This document shows, piece after piece, positions 43,870-56,198 of a stretch of DNA of 58,209 bases. Numbering within the stretch: position 1 is the first letter of the stretch; each line of letters starts with the position of its first letter. A program made the translations under genes and the position numbers. The DNA is from Zygnema cylindricum (taxonomy: Eukaryota; Streptophyta; Zygnematophyceae; Zygnematales; Zygnemataceae). The DNA lies in the NCBI GenBank assembly GCA_037447655.1, contig JBBHKE010000193.1, positions 1 through 58,209 on the forward strand, given 5' to 3'. A model generated the notes under the pieces. That model did no database searches. It was not told where the DNA came from and saw only the letters and a program-made list of their open reading frames with translations.

Positions 43870-44884
43870 AAAATCTATTTTTATGATTTGCTTGTTTTAA
43901 GTAGACCAATTGACAAAATTAATAAATCGAAAACAGATCTTAAGGGAAGATTTGAGATGAAGGATATCGGGGAGGCAAGAAATATTTTGGGTATTTAAGT
44001 AGAAAGAGACCGGGAAAGAAAGATTATAAGACTAATTCAGAAACAAGCAATAGGGAACATGTTGGAAAAGTTCATATAGATACGGCTAATAGTTCTACAA
44101 CTCGAATGGAGTTAAAAAAGGGACCTGAGGGGAGTGTGGAAGAAAGAGTCATAATCTTAGACGAGGAATTAGGTCATGAAGAAAAGAAGTTCATGCAGAC
44201 AATTCTTTACATGCAAGTAGTGGGAAGCCTAATCTATTTTATAAATTGTACCTGATTGGATTTGCCTGCAGTTGTAGCAGTGCTGAGTAGAAGTCTAAAG
44301 GCTCCCACTAAGAGAGATTGGGAGGCATCTAAGAGATTCCTTAGGTATTTGATAGGAACTAGGGATATATGGTTGTAGTTGGGTGGAGGGAAAACTGATA
44401 TCACTACTTGGAGTGATGCCGGTTATGGTGATGCTTCGCTGAGGAGATGTAATTTTGGATATGTATTATATGTGGGTGATGGGGCTTGTTGTTGGAGTAG
44501 CAAAGAGCAAAAGGTTATTTCTCAGCCCACCATGGAGGCTGAGTATATGGCCTCTTGCTTTGGTGTAAAAGAATTGATGTGGGTCAAGTCTTTGCTTGGT
44601 GAGCTTGGTCACCTTAAGAGTTGTGTGCATAATTTTTTTTGTGATAATCACGCAGCAATCGCTATCGCTGCCAATCCTAAATATCATTTTAAAGCCAAAC
44701 ACATGGATATTAGACTCAGCTTTACTAGAGAGAAGGTATAAAACAAAATAATCAGTTTAGAGTACATACCAGATAGCGAGATGGTAGCAGATATGATGAC
44801 CAAACTTGTGCCTTTCTCTAAGTTAATATTTTGCAGGGAGAAGTGTGGTCTTAAACTGAAGAGTGACTAGAAAATATAGGGGAG
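43870..44884 (+). pseudogene. Element C RT end, RNase H and polypurine tract
   Basis: RT end readable as INKSKTDLKGRFEMKDIGEARNILG with stops. RNase H frame 44379-44741 is open: SDAGYGDASLRRCNFGYVL, ACCWSSKEQKVISQPTMEAEY, FCDNHAAIAIAANPKYH, KHMDIRLSFTREKV. Ends at tagaaaatataggggag before the LTR. Confidence 0.82.
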
Positions 44885-45949
44885 TGTAGAAACTAAAGGT
44901 TTTTATTTGTATTTTCTAGTTTTAAAACATGTAAAGATAAAAAGCAGAAAAGAAGCAGATGCAGTTTGCCTCTACCTTTTCTCTCCAAACTCCACACTTG
45001 TTGCAGTCACTAAAGGTTGGAGAGGAAGCTAAAGCCATGGCTGCCTATGCTGTCCAGAGAGAGACATGTAGTAGTTTGGTAGGTTTACTAAAAGGAACTA
45101 GGCGGACCCAAGATTTGATCTTGGTACCTGCCATCAGTCAAGTTAAGCGGCTGCCGATAACTTTATTTTATTAGTCTAGGATCAGTGCAGAGGTATATAG
45201 GGTCTTATAAATATTTATAGACGTATAAGTAGACAATTTCGTCGAACGACGCGAACAGGTTGTTAAGACAAAGATAGAGTTTGTCTACTACGGTGTACGA
45301 TGCTCCACGAAACAAATACTGCGCATTTGTTTCGATGGCGAAACAAATACCACAGACTCATTTTCGACGGCTAGAATTAAAAGCCAATCTTGATCGAACG
45401 GCCGCGATAAATGCCGAGATCGCGGAATTGGCGCTTTGGCGGTTTTCGGTCATTGCCACGTCAAATGACACGTGGCGCAGTTACATTGGTTTGCGGCATC
45501 TCCAAAAAATACAGGAACGAATCCGGATTTGGCAGGTGTCGACATTTTGGCCATGCCGTACGATGGCCGTACAGAAAGTACTTAGGCCTCTGTACTTTTG
45601 TGTACGACACACTAATCTTATTGGTGTCTTACTCTAGTGGTATAAGGTTTAGAGAGAGATTTAGGATTTAGAAAATTTGGTAGGTAGACACCCTCTCGCT
45701 TAGAGAGCTCTTGTAGAAATAGTCAACCCTGACCCTTCATAACTTACTACTCAAGGGAGCAAATTCAGAGATACTTTTTGCTATCAATTCAAGGAAATCT
45801 TGTCTTCATAAGGGTGAAGTTGGTTAGAGTTTTTATATTTCAAGGTGGCAGTTACTCTTGTGGAAACTCCAAGGGGTCGAGGTTATCTTAGGGGCTTCTA
45901 GTGAGTTTCCTACTCTCAGGGCGAATGGAGGTCTTAGAGTTGTGGAGAC

Positions 45950-47294
45950 CTTCGCTGTGGTTGTTAGATTTCCCTCGGTCGAATTTCAACTTAGTCCAGC
46001 GGAATCGGAAGACATTGAAGTGCACCAGATGGACATCAAAACAGCTATTTTACACAAAGAATTAGAAGAAGAGATTTTCATGCGACAACCACAAAGATTT
46101 GTGAAAAATGGAGAACAAAGTAAGGTGTGCAGATTGATAAAATCTCTTTACTGACTAAAGCAAACTCCATGCTAATGGAACAAGAAGTTGGATGAGTTTT
46201 TAACAAGTTTGGGATATATCCGAATCAGTTCGGATTATTCCATCAATATATTTGAGGACGAGGAAGGTATAATTTTCATTGCTATTTATGTGGATGCTTT
46301 GCTTGTTTTGAGTAAATCAATGGAGAACATTAATGGATTGAAAAAGGATCAAAATTTTAGATTTGAAATGAAGGACCTGGTAGAGGCAAAATACATTTTG
46401 GGAATTCCGATAGAAAGGGATAGAGAGAACAAAACAATAAAACTAACTCAAAATAAAGCAATAATGAATATGCTTGAAAAATTTCAAATGGATAAAGCAA
46501 ATAGTTGTACGAATCCAATGGACTTAAATAAGGGAAATGAGGGGAGCTCATTTCCGGAAGTCTTAATCTTAGATAATGAGTTAGGACCCGAAGAAAGCAA
46601 GTTCATGCAAACTATTATGTACAGACAATTGTCCGTAGTTTGATCTATTTTATGAACTGTACTCGTCCTGATATAGCAGCAGCTATGGGGGTACTAAGTA
46701 GGAGTCTGAATGATCATAGGAAGAAAGATAGGGAAGCGGCCAAAAGGGTCATGCGATACTTGATAGGAACAAGAGATTTGTGGTTCCATTTGGGAGGGGA
46801 TAATACTGACATCACAACTTGGAGTGATGCCAGTTATGGGGATGCTTCGATGAGGAGATGTACTTCTAGGTATGTGTTGTATATTGGAAATGGGGCTTGT
46901 TGTTGGAGTAGCAAGCAACATAAGGTGATTGCTCAATCCACCATGGAGGCTGAGTATATAGCCTCTTATTCGGCTGTGAAAGAATTAAAGTGGGTGAAAT
47001 CTTTGCTTCAAGAATTATGATATATGAAGAATGGAGTGCAAAAGATATTTTGTGAAAATCAAGCTGCCATTGCAATTGCACCAAACCCTAAGCATCACTT
47101 TAAAGCAAAACATATGGATATTCGTTTGAGCTTTGTTAAAGATAAGGTTGAGGATAAATTAATTAGTTTGGAATATAGATCGGATGGAGAGATTTTAGCA
47201 GATATGACGACTAAGCATGTTCCCTCTCCCAAATTGGTTTTTTGTAGGGAGAAGTGTGGACTGAAAGAAAAGATAGACTAGAAAATAAGGGGAG
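45950..47294 (+). pseudogene. Element A RT, RNase H and polypurine tract
   Basis: Resumes at FAVVVRFPSVEF. The RT catalytic box reads IYVDALLVL, with the second Asp replaced by Ala, in an otherwise well-kept frame (46188-46643). RNase H 46640-47281: FMNCTRPDIAAAMGVLSRSL, SDASYGDASMRRCTSRYVL, STMEAEYIASYSAVKEL, then FCENQAAIAIAPNPKHH and SPKLVFCREKCGL. Stops at 46153, 46643 and 47018. Polypurine tract 47283-47294. Confidence 0.85.
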
Positions 47295-48431
47295 TGTTGA
47301 AAAAGGGTATTTTATAATCTATCTTCTTAGTCAATCTATGGCATTCTACAGTTCTCATACTTGTCGTAGTCAATGAGAACTGGCAGGCAGCCATGGCTGC
47401 CTCAGGCAGATGAGAAGACAGGTAAAAGACAGAGCTCCTGCAAAAGATAGGCTGCTAGGAACAAGATTTGATCCTGTGACCTCTGGATGACAAATGTACG
47501 GAATAGCCGTCTGCCTTATCCGATAGGTATTGATGAATCAATGCCTACATTGTATTTGATAACTATTTGAAAAGTGACGCGGCGACACATTGCATTTAGC
47601 GGCTTACGTAACGAAATGAAATATAGAAACATACAGTACCGCACGAAATAGTTTACCGCACGAAATGAACAAAATGAAATCAAATGTCGTTTTACGATCA
47701 ACGGTTCGCAAAGTAAGACAAAATTTAAACGATCAAACGGATGACCACCGTAGAAATTCAAAAGTCAACACGGAACGATGATTGTTGAATATCAACGGTC
47801 AACACGAAAGATGACCGTTGAATTTCAACGGTCAATATAATTCGGCGCGCCATCAAATCGAACGGCCGGCATTGATCGCCGAATTACGAACGGACGGCAC
47901 CTATGAGTGCTTACATGCCCGAAAGGTTTTTCTGGGTGCACTTCGCCAAAGTGGAGGAAGATGACACGTGGCACCATCCTATAGGATGCCGAAGAACAAA
48001 GGGACAGAATGGAGACGACTTGTTTTTCACGTGGCAGACCAAGAGTGGTGACGAATATTTCCATATATAAAGTACGACAGCTACCGTTTTTTTATGTACA
48101 TTATTTAGCGTAAAATGTATTGATTGGTCTAGAGGAGTTATGAGTCGGTTCTTAGGACCTAAACAATTTTTTGAAAGCCCTCTCTCCTAGAGGCCATCTG
48201 TGTAAATATGTTGTTTTTGAACAACCATAACTGAATGCTCAGGTGAGAAATTTCAGTGATTCTTTTTGTTGTGGACTCAAAAGAGTCAAAGCTACACACG
48301 TGTGTATTCGGTCAAAGTTTTTGCGTGCAAGGAATGCAATTATTCATTGCCAAAGTCAAAAGTGCAAATATTACCCTAGATGCTTCATATAAGCTGACAT
48401 TCTGTGTACCAATGGGGATCACAAAATTACA
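47295..48431 (+). mobile_element. 3' LTR of element A
   Basis: 1137 bp; matches 24621-25712 with many substitutions and small indels. tRNA-like module at 47452-47532, CACGTGGC at 47965-47972, hairpins at about 48271-48335 (GACTC-aaaa-GAGTC and CTACAC-acgt-GTGTAT). Ends TTACA before the ACTTA duplication. Confidence 0.88.
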
Positions 48432-48436
48432 ACTTA

Positions 48437-48454
48437 CCTCTATACTATCAAAGA
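48437..48454 (-). pseudogene. 5' end of the tRNA-like sequence split by element A
   Basis: Reads TCTTTGATAGTATAGAGG on the minus strand, the acceptor and D-arm start of the tRNA-Asp-like copy whose remainder is at 24567-24620. Confidence 0.75.
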
Positions 48455-48860
48455 ATTGATGTACGAAAATATAAGTGAGGGTTTTTAGTAATATAAGTAA
48501 ATTAACGCGTGTTACATGTGTTGTTTTGAAAAGTCAGTTTCGTGCGTACGAGACAGTTTGCCCGTAACTGCTAATTGGATTTAATATGGAGGTTTGAATA
48601 GATTCACGGATTGGGGGAGCGAACGGATTGATATAATTAAAGTGACGTAAAATATTCATTGAGTGGTGTGAACAAGCTGTGACAAATGGACGGCGGATCG
48701 CGAAGCGATCCGATGTAAAAGAAACGGAATGTTGGAATTGGCGCCGCCAGTACTGCGGAGCTGCGACGCAGTTAAGTCAACGTAGCTGCGGCTATTTGTA
48801 TGATCCGTACACGCAAGCGCAGCCAGCGCAGCTAGCGCAGCTGCGGATAATATGACTAGG
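48455..48860. other. Gene-free stretch with GC-rich short repeats
   Basis: 48690-48709 is a perfect small palindrome (GGATCGC-gaa-GCGATCC). 48755-48850 has a run of gcagc/gcgcagct words. No reading frame is supported. Confidence 0.4.
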
Positions 48861-49511
48861 ATAGATCTCGAGTAATGATGATTGTACGGTAGTGGTAGCT
48901 TAGTAATTGCTCAGTGGTAGCTTGATTTCTAACATACGAAGAGTACGGTGTAAATATTATGTACAACAGAGGTTTGTCCTTTTGACTAATTAGTTTATTA
49001 GAGTAGATACAGTACGGCTGGTATGCCTCCGTACTCTGAGTATAACTTGCAGGACTTAGATTATTTTATGTATCGCAGTCAAGTTAATCAAAGTAATGGC
49101 AGACTGTTTTCTGCATCTTTGACCTGTTGGTGTGATCACTCTGATTGGTGCTTTCATGTGAAACTTTGTGGAGTTATTCAATAATATAGAATATATATGT
49201 GTGTGAAGTTTCATTGTATTCCAGTATCTCTGTAAGATTCTGTGAACAGTCTAAGTGGTTAGTTTGTGAAGCTGTCAACTACATTTGGGAAACTCTGAAG
49301 CTTATATCTTCTAGATGCCTTGGTGTATTTGGCTGTAACTTTGGTAGTTTACAGTGTATATGGTATACTGCATATTGGTGCAGTTTGAGATCATTTTGTT
49401 TATTGTGGAGTAATCTGTGTTGTCTGAAACACAGCTGTTTTTGAGGTAGTCTGTGGGTGTTTCCGTGAGTAATCCATGGCTGAAATAGGCTATGGACAAC
49501 AACATGGGCAT
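48861..49511 (+). mobile_element. Family G LTR/leader, second copy
   Basis: Plus-strand counterpart of bases 1-760 read in reverse: shared stretches include the tacggctggtatgcctccgta region, tgacctgttggtgtgatcac and the leader ending with atggctgaaataggctatgg. Only the LTR 3' part and leader are present. Confidence 0.55.
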
Positions 49512-50361
49512 GTACCGTGTCTAGTTTATCATGCCCGTTTTTAATGCCCGTTTTCCATACGCGTTACAAAAAACAAACACCCGTACCTTTTCCGTGGATG
49601 GTCCCGTACCTTTTCCTGTAGTCATTTGTAGAGTGACTGCAATTTTGTGTCCTCCATTGGACTACAGAATTCAGGAAGCCTCTAGATAGTTTTTAAGTAA
49701 CCCACTTCAAGCCACAACCACTACTGCCTAAAAAGGCAAACTAGGAGTCTGACAACACCCCCCCTGTGCAGCGTGGACTCCCCTGAGTCCGCAGCAAAAA
49801 GAATCACTAAAAATCACCAACCAACCAATAAGTTATGAGCCGGCAAAAAATCCAATTTTATACAAAGCTCTCTAAGAGAGAGGTGTATATCTACCAAATT
49901 TCCTAAGTCCTAAACCCCTCTCACAACCCCTATCTACTGAAGTACGAACTAATAAATCAACTGTAAAATATAGAAAGGTACTACTGCCGATGTACTTTTT
50001 GTACGGCCTGTGTACGACAAAGCCACTGAGTGGACGCGTGTCACCATTCCACTCGTCCGTATGCTCCCCGAAATTCTTGCGACCAAATGTTATCTCTCCA
50101 CGTGGCGCCAGGTCATGCCACGTCCATAAACGCCAAAAGTGACCATTCCGCGATCGCGGTAGTGATAGACGCTGTCGGATTAAACCCAACATTAAATGTC
50201 GGTCGTCGAAACAAATGTCCGATTCATTTGTTTTGTGCGAAATGACGTTCGCACTGAAAAATTGACTAGTTTTATGTTCCTTTGTTCATATTTCAGTTAA
50301 TTGGTTTCACGATCATGTACATGTTTAAAAATATATCACACCCCATGTAATCTAACGGAAT

Positions 50362-50438
50362 TCTATGACAGACTAAATAGAGCTAACGGCTACGCCATAC
50401 TCTACCGGTCTGAGGTTGGAGTCCTGCCGGACTCAACC
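50362..50438 (+). other. tRNA-like module in LTR F
   Basis: ACTAAATAGAGCTAACGG as box A/D-arm, then an expanded anticodon region, then TGAGG-TTGGAGT-CCTGC as T-arm/box B. Antisense to element F, as in the other families. Confidence 0.6.
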
Positions 50439-50676
50439 TTTTGTTGAGAGTGACATAAGTCACTCTTTAGTCCTGCCTGCTAAACTAAGACAGCCATGGC
50501 TCAACCACCTTCTCTATCCTTTAGTGACTACAACAAGTATGGTGACTAGAGAGAGGAGGTCAAAGCAGGTTGTCCACCCTTTTCTTTTTCTTATTTTACT
50601 GATCTATTTAGACCTATAAAAAACCCTATAAATCTAGTAATTTGAACACTCCCCTTATTTTCTAGTCTAACTTTAA

Positions 50677-51309
50677 CTACAGTTTTAGTCCACACTTTTC
50701 TATGCAATATTTTAACTTGGGAGAAGGCACTGGTTTTGTCATCATATCAACCACCATTTCCTCATCTGATCTACATACAAGATTCACAATCTTATTTTCA
50801 ACTTTTTCTCTCACAAAACTCAATCTTATGTCCATATGCTTAGCCTTAAAATGATGTTTTCGATTAGCTGCAATTGCAATGGCAGCTTGACTGTCACAAA
50901 ACACTTCATGCACTCCCTCCTTGATATACCCTAGTTCTTGCAACAAGGACTTGACCCACATCAACTCTTTCACAGCATAACAAGTGGCCATGTACTCAGC
51001 CTCTATAGTAGACTGAATAACTACCTTATGTTGTTTACTGCTCCAACAGCAAACAACTTCCCCCACATACAACACATACCCAGAAGTGCATCTTCTCATA
51101 GGTGCATCCCCATAACTAGCATCACTCCAAGTAGTCATGTCACTGTTCTCCCCTCCCAAATTGAACCATAATTCTCTACTTCCCACCAGATATCTCATGA
51201 CTCTCTTGGCTGCCTCCCACTCTCTCTTTCTAGGATCATTAAGACTCTTACTGAGTACTCCAATTGGTGCCGCTATGTCCGGCCTGGTACAGTTCATAAA
51301 ATAGATCAA
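50677..51309 (-). pseudogene. Element F RNase H
   Basis: A 210-codon open frame: FMNCTRPDIAAPIGVLSKSL, SDASYGDAPMRRCTSGYVL, STIEAEYMATCYAVKEL, FCDSQAAIAIAANRKHH, then KHMDIRLSFVREKVENKIVN and SPKLKYCIEKCGLKL. RNase H residues (Asp in SDAS, Glu in EAEY, Asp in CDSQ) are present. It degrades the RNA strand during reverse transcription. The best preserved RNase H in the window. Confidence 0.87.
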
Positions 51310-52260
51310 ACTTCATACGACGTGTCTATAAGGGATAGACTTCATAAACTCTCTCTCCTCTGGACTCATTTGACCATCTAAGATCATCACTCCTCGTACT
51401 ACACTCCCATCACTTAAATTTTTTCAATTCTATGGGAGTGGTACAACTGTTAGCCTTTTCCATCTGGACTTTCTCAAGCATATTACCTATTGCTTCTTTC
51501 TGAGTAAGTCTGATAATCCTTTTCCCTTTATCTCTCTCCATTTCGATCTTTAAAATGTATCTTGCCTCACCTAAATCTTTTATATCAAATCTGCATCGAA
51601 GATCTTTCTTTAGCCTATTGATCTTTTCCAAAGACTTACTGAGCACAAGGAGATCATCCAAATAGATTGCAATAAAAATTACACCATTCTCATCCTCAAA
51701 CATATAGATAGAATGGTCAGAACTGATCTAAATATATCCCACACCAGTGGGAAACTCATCTAGTTCTTATTCCAATGTCGTGGAGCCTGCTTCAGTCTAT
51801 ATAACAACTTTATGAGCCTGCACCCTTTGCTCTCTTCTCCTTCCTCCACAAATTCTTTTGGTTGCCTCATGATAATTTCTTCCTCTAACTCACCATTAAG
51901 AAAGGTAGTCTTAATATCCATCTGGTGTATTTCTATGTCTTGTGCTGCTGCCAACCTGAGGAGAATCCTTACTGATGGGAACCGAACAACTAGAGCAAAG
52001 GTTTCCTCATAGTCAATCCCCTATTTTTGGGTGAACCCCTTTGCTACCAATCGAGCCTTATATCTTTAAATGGTATTATCTAGGTTCAGTTTGAGTTTTA
52101 ACACCCATTAACAACCAATCGGTTTTCTGTCCGGAGGATAGTCCGCTTGTTCCCAAGTATACGCTTCCATGATAGAGGCCATCTCATAATTTATGGCTCT
52201 AATCCATCTGTCTTCCTCCGGCCTATTTATTGCCTCCGAGTATGACAGAGGCTCATCTTG
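51310..52260 (-). pseudogene. Element F reverse transcriptase
   Basis: Broken frames: MASI-EAYTWEQADY region near 52180, then HQMDIKTTFLNGELEEEI (51890-51950), KQAPRHWNKN, MFEDENGVIFIAIYLDDLLVL with YLDD in place of YVDD (about 51650), IKDLGEARYILKIEMERDK. Stops and frameshifts separate the pieces. Confidence 0.83.
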
Positions 52261-52707
52261 GTGAGATAGCTTAGTTACCTTGTGAGCGGCCTGTTTTTCT
52301 AAGATCCTTTTGGTGCTCCTTCCCGCCTCAAACTCCGAAGCTAGGATGGAGGGAAGTCTTCGATTTCTCCTAACTCTCTCATCGGCTCCCCTATCTATGG
52401 AAGCCGGTTTTGATTCCTCCTCTTCTGTCTCCTCGAATTCTATAGGGATATGTGAGATTTTTGGTGGGTCTCCTGTGTCTTGGATCTCCCCAAAATTTGC
52501 AATCTTGTTTCACTCATGTATTTTTCGGGAAGGACGGAGTCTTCCTCACCTTCTAACTCAAATCCGATTCTTATCTTCTTGGTATATTTAAAGGGGTCAA
52601 ATGATTTCCCTTCATCCATGACAACTAGGTTGTTTGACCAGAATGATATCTCTCTGTGCTAAGTCATAGTCTGTATATCATTTGTCATATTCATCATATC
52701 TTACAAA

Positions 52708-53460
52708 TTATCCAGGTTTTCCCTTAGCATCTAGTGTCCAGTTTTTCCTATCCGTGTTAAGACTGTAAACTTGGCTACCGAATACTTTAAGGTGAGATAT
52801 ATCTGGTTTCCTTCCCACCCATCTCTCATAAGGTGTCATTCCCTTTACAGCCGAGGTAAGGACTCTATTTTTAATGTAGTTGGCACAGTTCATGGCCTCT
52901 GCCCAAAATTTCTTTCCTATTTTCTTGGTGGCCAACATACTACATGCACTATCTCCTAGTGTTCTGTTCAACCTCTCAGCTACCCCATTTTGTTCCGGGT
53001 TATATGGTACGGTTTTTTGGTGCTGAACTCCCTTATCTCTCAAGTATTCCTCAAACTGGTTAGAGGTTTATTCCCCCCCATTATCACTTCTTATTCTCTT
53101 AATGGGGATTCCATGCAACTTCTCACTCCAGGCTTTATATTCTTTGAAGTAAGTTGATGTTTCAGACTTTGTTTTTAAGAAGTAAACTCTAGAGTATCTA
53201 GACTAGTCACCAGTAATTGTCAGCATAAACATCTTTCCTCCAACCAAAGGTACTTTTGCAGGTCCCCAAATATCTCTGTGGACTAGATGTAGTACTTCCT
53301 CACCTCTATATGTGGCGGCTTTAAGAAATGGATGTATGTGAGCCTTACCTTGAGCACACCCACTACAATCATTTATCATTGCATTATCCCCAAACTGAAT
53401 GCCTTCTACTACCCCAAGCTTTTTCATTTCCCTCAACCTATCAAAATGCACATGCCCCAA
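52708..53460 (-). pseudogene. Element F integrase
   Basis: GHVHFDRLREMKKLGVVEG with DCSGCAQGKAH (zinc finger) and HRDIWGPAKVPLVGGKMFML (first Asp); then, after a break, SDNGGE near 53080 and PEQNGVAERLNRTLGDSACS (Glu); then SHLKVFGSQVYSLNTDRKNW. A complete copia integrase layout spread over two frames. Confidence 0.85.
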
Positions 53461-53543
53461 TCGCTATGCTAAATCATCAACTTTAGAACACCAACAAAGT
53501 AAGCATTCTTCTTTTCATTACTCATGTTAAGTCTAAACATTCC

Positions 53544-54701
53544 TTAGCTACCCTTATCTGCCGTGAAGTAAACTTCATCCCCATACTTAGCTGTAAAGAC
53601 TCCCTTTCTAGTGAATGTATGAAACTCTTTGTCATCTAACATAGACAAAGAGACAAAATTTTTACTTAGTTGAGGAATATAGAGTACATCTGAGAATGTG
53701 AGCATAGAAGTCTTACCCTCCACTAAGACTTTCAGATCTACTGACCCCACTAGATCTGTAGTAGCCACTCTCCCATTCCCATACTTTAACTCTACAGTAG
53801 GGATCTTTCTTAGCTTAGTGAAGAGTTCCTTATCAAGACACATATGCATGGATGCACGTGAGTCGATGATCCATCCTTCCTCTAGAGCTTCCCGAATTGC
53901 TCCAAAGGCACACTTTTGTCTCTGAGGGATTTCCTTCTCCTCCAAACTCTCGTCAAGAAGAAGCTCCCCATCCTCCTCAAAGCACTCGTCCTCGGTTTCT
54001 CCTCCACATTTGTAACCACAAGTGCATTTTTCTTCCCTGTGGAAGAACCTCCTCCACGGTTCTCTTGACACAATCTGCGATAAAGTGTTTTGGGGTTTTT
54101 GCAAAAATGACAAACGCCCTTTGGGGGCCTCGGTCCTCCAGAGTGATCATTTTCCACTTTGTACGGTTTCTTCGGGTCCTTCCCCCTTCGGTCCCTTCTT
54201 GCAGCTAGAGCTTAAATGCTTTTTCCTCCTCCTTCTAATCTGTATGGTGTTTTCGTACACAAGTATATTCCGGACCACTGTATTCCACTTCCATGAACTA
54301 TCAGTCATTTCCTGTACTCGGTACACTATGTTCTCGTACTCATCTGGTAACTTCATGATGAGAGTGTTAACTTTCATCTTTATTGTACTTGTCCCACCCA
54401 GCATTTTCTATTTCCATATACAAATAAGAAAGATCATTACAATAATCTAACATCTTTCCTCCTTTGTAAGTGTAACTCAATAGCTTTTGCTCAGCCAAGT
54501 AGAGCTCTTGAATAGTACCAGCTCTATAGATCTACACCAAACTCACCCACAACTCCTCGGCCTCGTAAATGTGAAGGTGAGGGGTGGCCAAAGCTTCAGT
54601 GAGGTGCCTTAGAATGAAGTTCTTGGCAGTCATGTTTACGTCTTCCCACATTTGAGTATCGTTCTCCACGGTCTTCGCTCCCGATGCCGTGGCAATAGGA
54701 G
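53544..54701 (-). pseudogene. Element F gag C-part and protease
   Basis: Protease active-site region reads WIIDSRASMHMC, with Arg in place of the Gly of DSGAS, followed by DVLYIPQLSKNFVSLSMLDD. The gag zinc knuckle at about 54070-54115 reads CHFCKNPKHFIADC only if a one-base frameshift is allowed at an A-run. Upstream gag: VNTLIMKLPDEYENIVYRVQ. Element continues right of the solo LTR at 55942. Confidence 0.8.
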
Positions 54702-55936
54702 TGTTGAAATTTATGTATTTTCTAGGTCTGTATTCGAAAAATAAATAGAGTAAGTTAGCAAAGGCAACGTGCTTCTCGCTCAATTCTCTCCGGTCCCCAT
54801 ACTTGTTGCAGTCACTGAAGACCAGAGAGAGAGCTAAAGCCATGGCTGTCTAAAGATGATAGGCTAATTCCTAGTTTGTACTAGAAGAGGACTGCCAGAA
54901 ATCAGGATTTGATCCTAGTACCTACCATCCTTAATAGCGTTAGCTTTAGCCTATAGCTTAGATTCAAGGATGAAATACGTAGGGTACAAAAGGTATTTAT
55001 AAATGTACATGTAGAGAATTCTAAACAACTAACAAATAACCAGAAGCTGCTCTAAACCAGATTTGAACCAGGGTCTATGGAAATATTTGTAGTGGTATGC
55101 CTTATCCAATAAGGCATTAACGCAACAATACACGTGACGGGTTTCAAAGATTAATAAACATTAACGTGACAGCTAATTAGCACGAGAACTAACGAAGAGG
55201 AACAATTCATGCATCTACGCGAATCTGAACTGTGTAAAATATGTTTTGATCGGATGGCCGGCATTATAGTCGCCATGCGAAGTGAGCTTTTGGCGCCATA
55301 CGGAGATAGCGTCACGCGGTGCCACGTGGCGTCACATTATTTGATACCGGAGAAGATGGGAGGAGGAACCATGGCTCCCGATTGGACAGGTGTCACCTTG
55401 TAGACCATGTCGTACAATGGCCGTACAATAAGTACACCTACCATTCTACCTTCTTGTATTATAGTGTTCTTATTGGACTAGGGTTTAGTAGTAGGTAGTC
55501 GTGAGTAGGCAGACCAAGACTTAGTGATATTTAGGTACCTCTCTCTAAGAGAGCTTGTAATTATAAAGGTCATCTTTGACCAACCATAACTTAATGCTCG
55601 GGTGAGCAAATTCAGTGATTCTTTTTGCTACGGACTCAAGGGAGTCTAAGCTACACAGGGGTGTAGTCGGTCAGAGTCTTTGCGTGCCAGGGTGGCACTT
55701 ATTCGGTGGGAAAGTCAAAGTGGGGAATATTGTCCAAAACACATATTCAAGCTTTGCATTCTGTGGTGAAACTGAGCACACAGAAGGTCTTCTCTTCACA
55801 GGGGTGAAGGTGTATTTGGGTTCTAATTGTCGAGGGATCATTCATTTGGGTTTATATCAACTTGGAGTCGGCACTATCTAGATTAGCTTCTTTTGGATCT
55901 GTGAATTCTGTGGGCAATGGAGTCCATAGAATTTCA
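54702..55936 (+). mobile_element. Solo LTR of family E inside element F gag
   Basis: 1235 bp, TGTTGAAATT...AATTTCA, flanked by a perfect AGGAG duplication (54697-54701 and 55937-55941). Matches 32167-33395 with scattered differences. Carries both tRNA-like modules, CACGTGGC at 55323 and the full hairpin series 55633-55698. A solo LTR forms by LTR-LTR recombination of a full element. Confidence 0.92.
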
Positions 55937-55941
55937 AGGAG

Positions 55942-56194
55942 TAAGGGGTGTCTCCTTCCCTTTCCTTTTTTCTGACACACTGTTGTCCCCATTATCTTTC
56001 TCCTCCGCGGAAGCAAATGTTGCTGCAGGAAACTTTACTCCTCCAAATGTTGGTGGAGTTCACGAAGGTGGACGTTTCCCTTGTCCACTGACGATACCCC
56101 AGTATCGTTTTTCGCACAAAGCCCCCATCATCATGGCTTTCCAATAGATGAACCCAGATTCATTGAAGGTGGGCACCCTAAAGGGTGGGCCCAT
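55942..56194 (-). pseudogene. Element F gag N-terminus
   Basis: Starts MGPPFRVPTFNESGFIYWKA from the ATG inside the PBS. A stretch with GVKFPAATFASAEEKDNG follows up to the solo LTR. Continues left at 54701. Confidence 0.75.
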
Positions 56195-56198
56195 AACC
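56184..56198 (-). other. Half-tRNA primer-binding site of element F
   Basis: GGTTATGGGCCCACC on the minus strand directly after the 5' LTR, identical to the PBS of A and E; its ATG is the gag start. Confidence 0.8.

Larger units (their letters stand above)
40067..45944 (+). mobile_element. Copia element C, nested in element A
   Basis: LTRs 40067-41125 (1059 bp) and 44885-45944 (1060 bp), flanked by perfect GAGAC duplications (40062-40066, 45945-45949). Interior: damaged PBS, a gag start fused by deletion to the integrase-RT linker, part of RT, fragment D, a little more RT, a truncated family B LTR, then the RT end, RNase H and polypurine tract. The element is dead. Confidence 0.88.
24621..48431 (+). 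mobile_element. Ty1-copia element A, carrying nested elements B, C, D fragment and E
   Basis: LTRs at 24621-25712 and 47295-48431 share start TGTTGAAAAA and end TTACA. A perfect 5-bp duplication ACTTA lies at 24616-24620 and 48432-48436. A's own internal sequence is 25713-27035 (gag, protease start), 38343-40066 (integrase to RT start) and 45950-47294 (RT, RNase H, polypurine tract). Reading across each insertion point restores the expected order; at C the protein runs DYEET-FAVVVRFPSV without a gap. Many stops and frameshifts are present and the LTRs differ from each other considerably, so A is the oldest layer. Confidence 0.9.

Noticed and set aside
32351-55125. Functional tRNA genes at the LTR tRNA-like modules
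   Set aside because: Anticodon arms are expanded or unpaired and acceptor stems are incomplete, so they are called tRNA-like and not tRNA genes.
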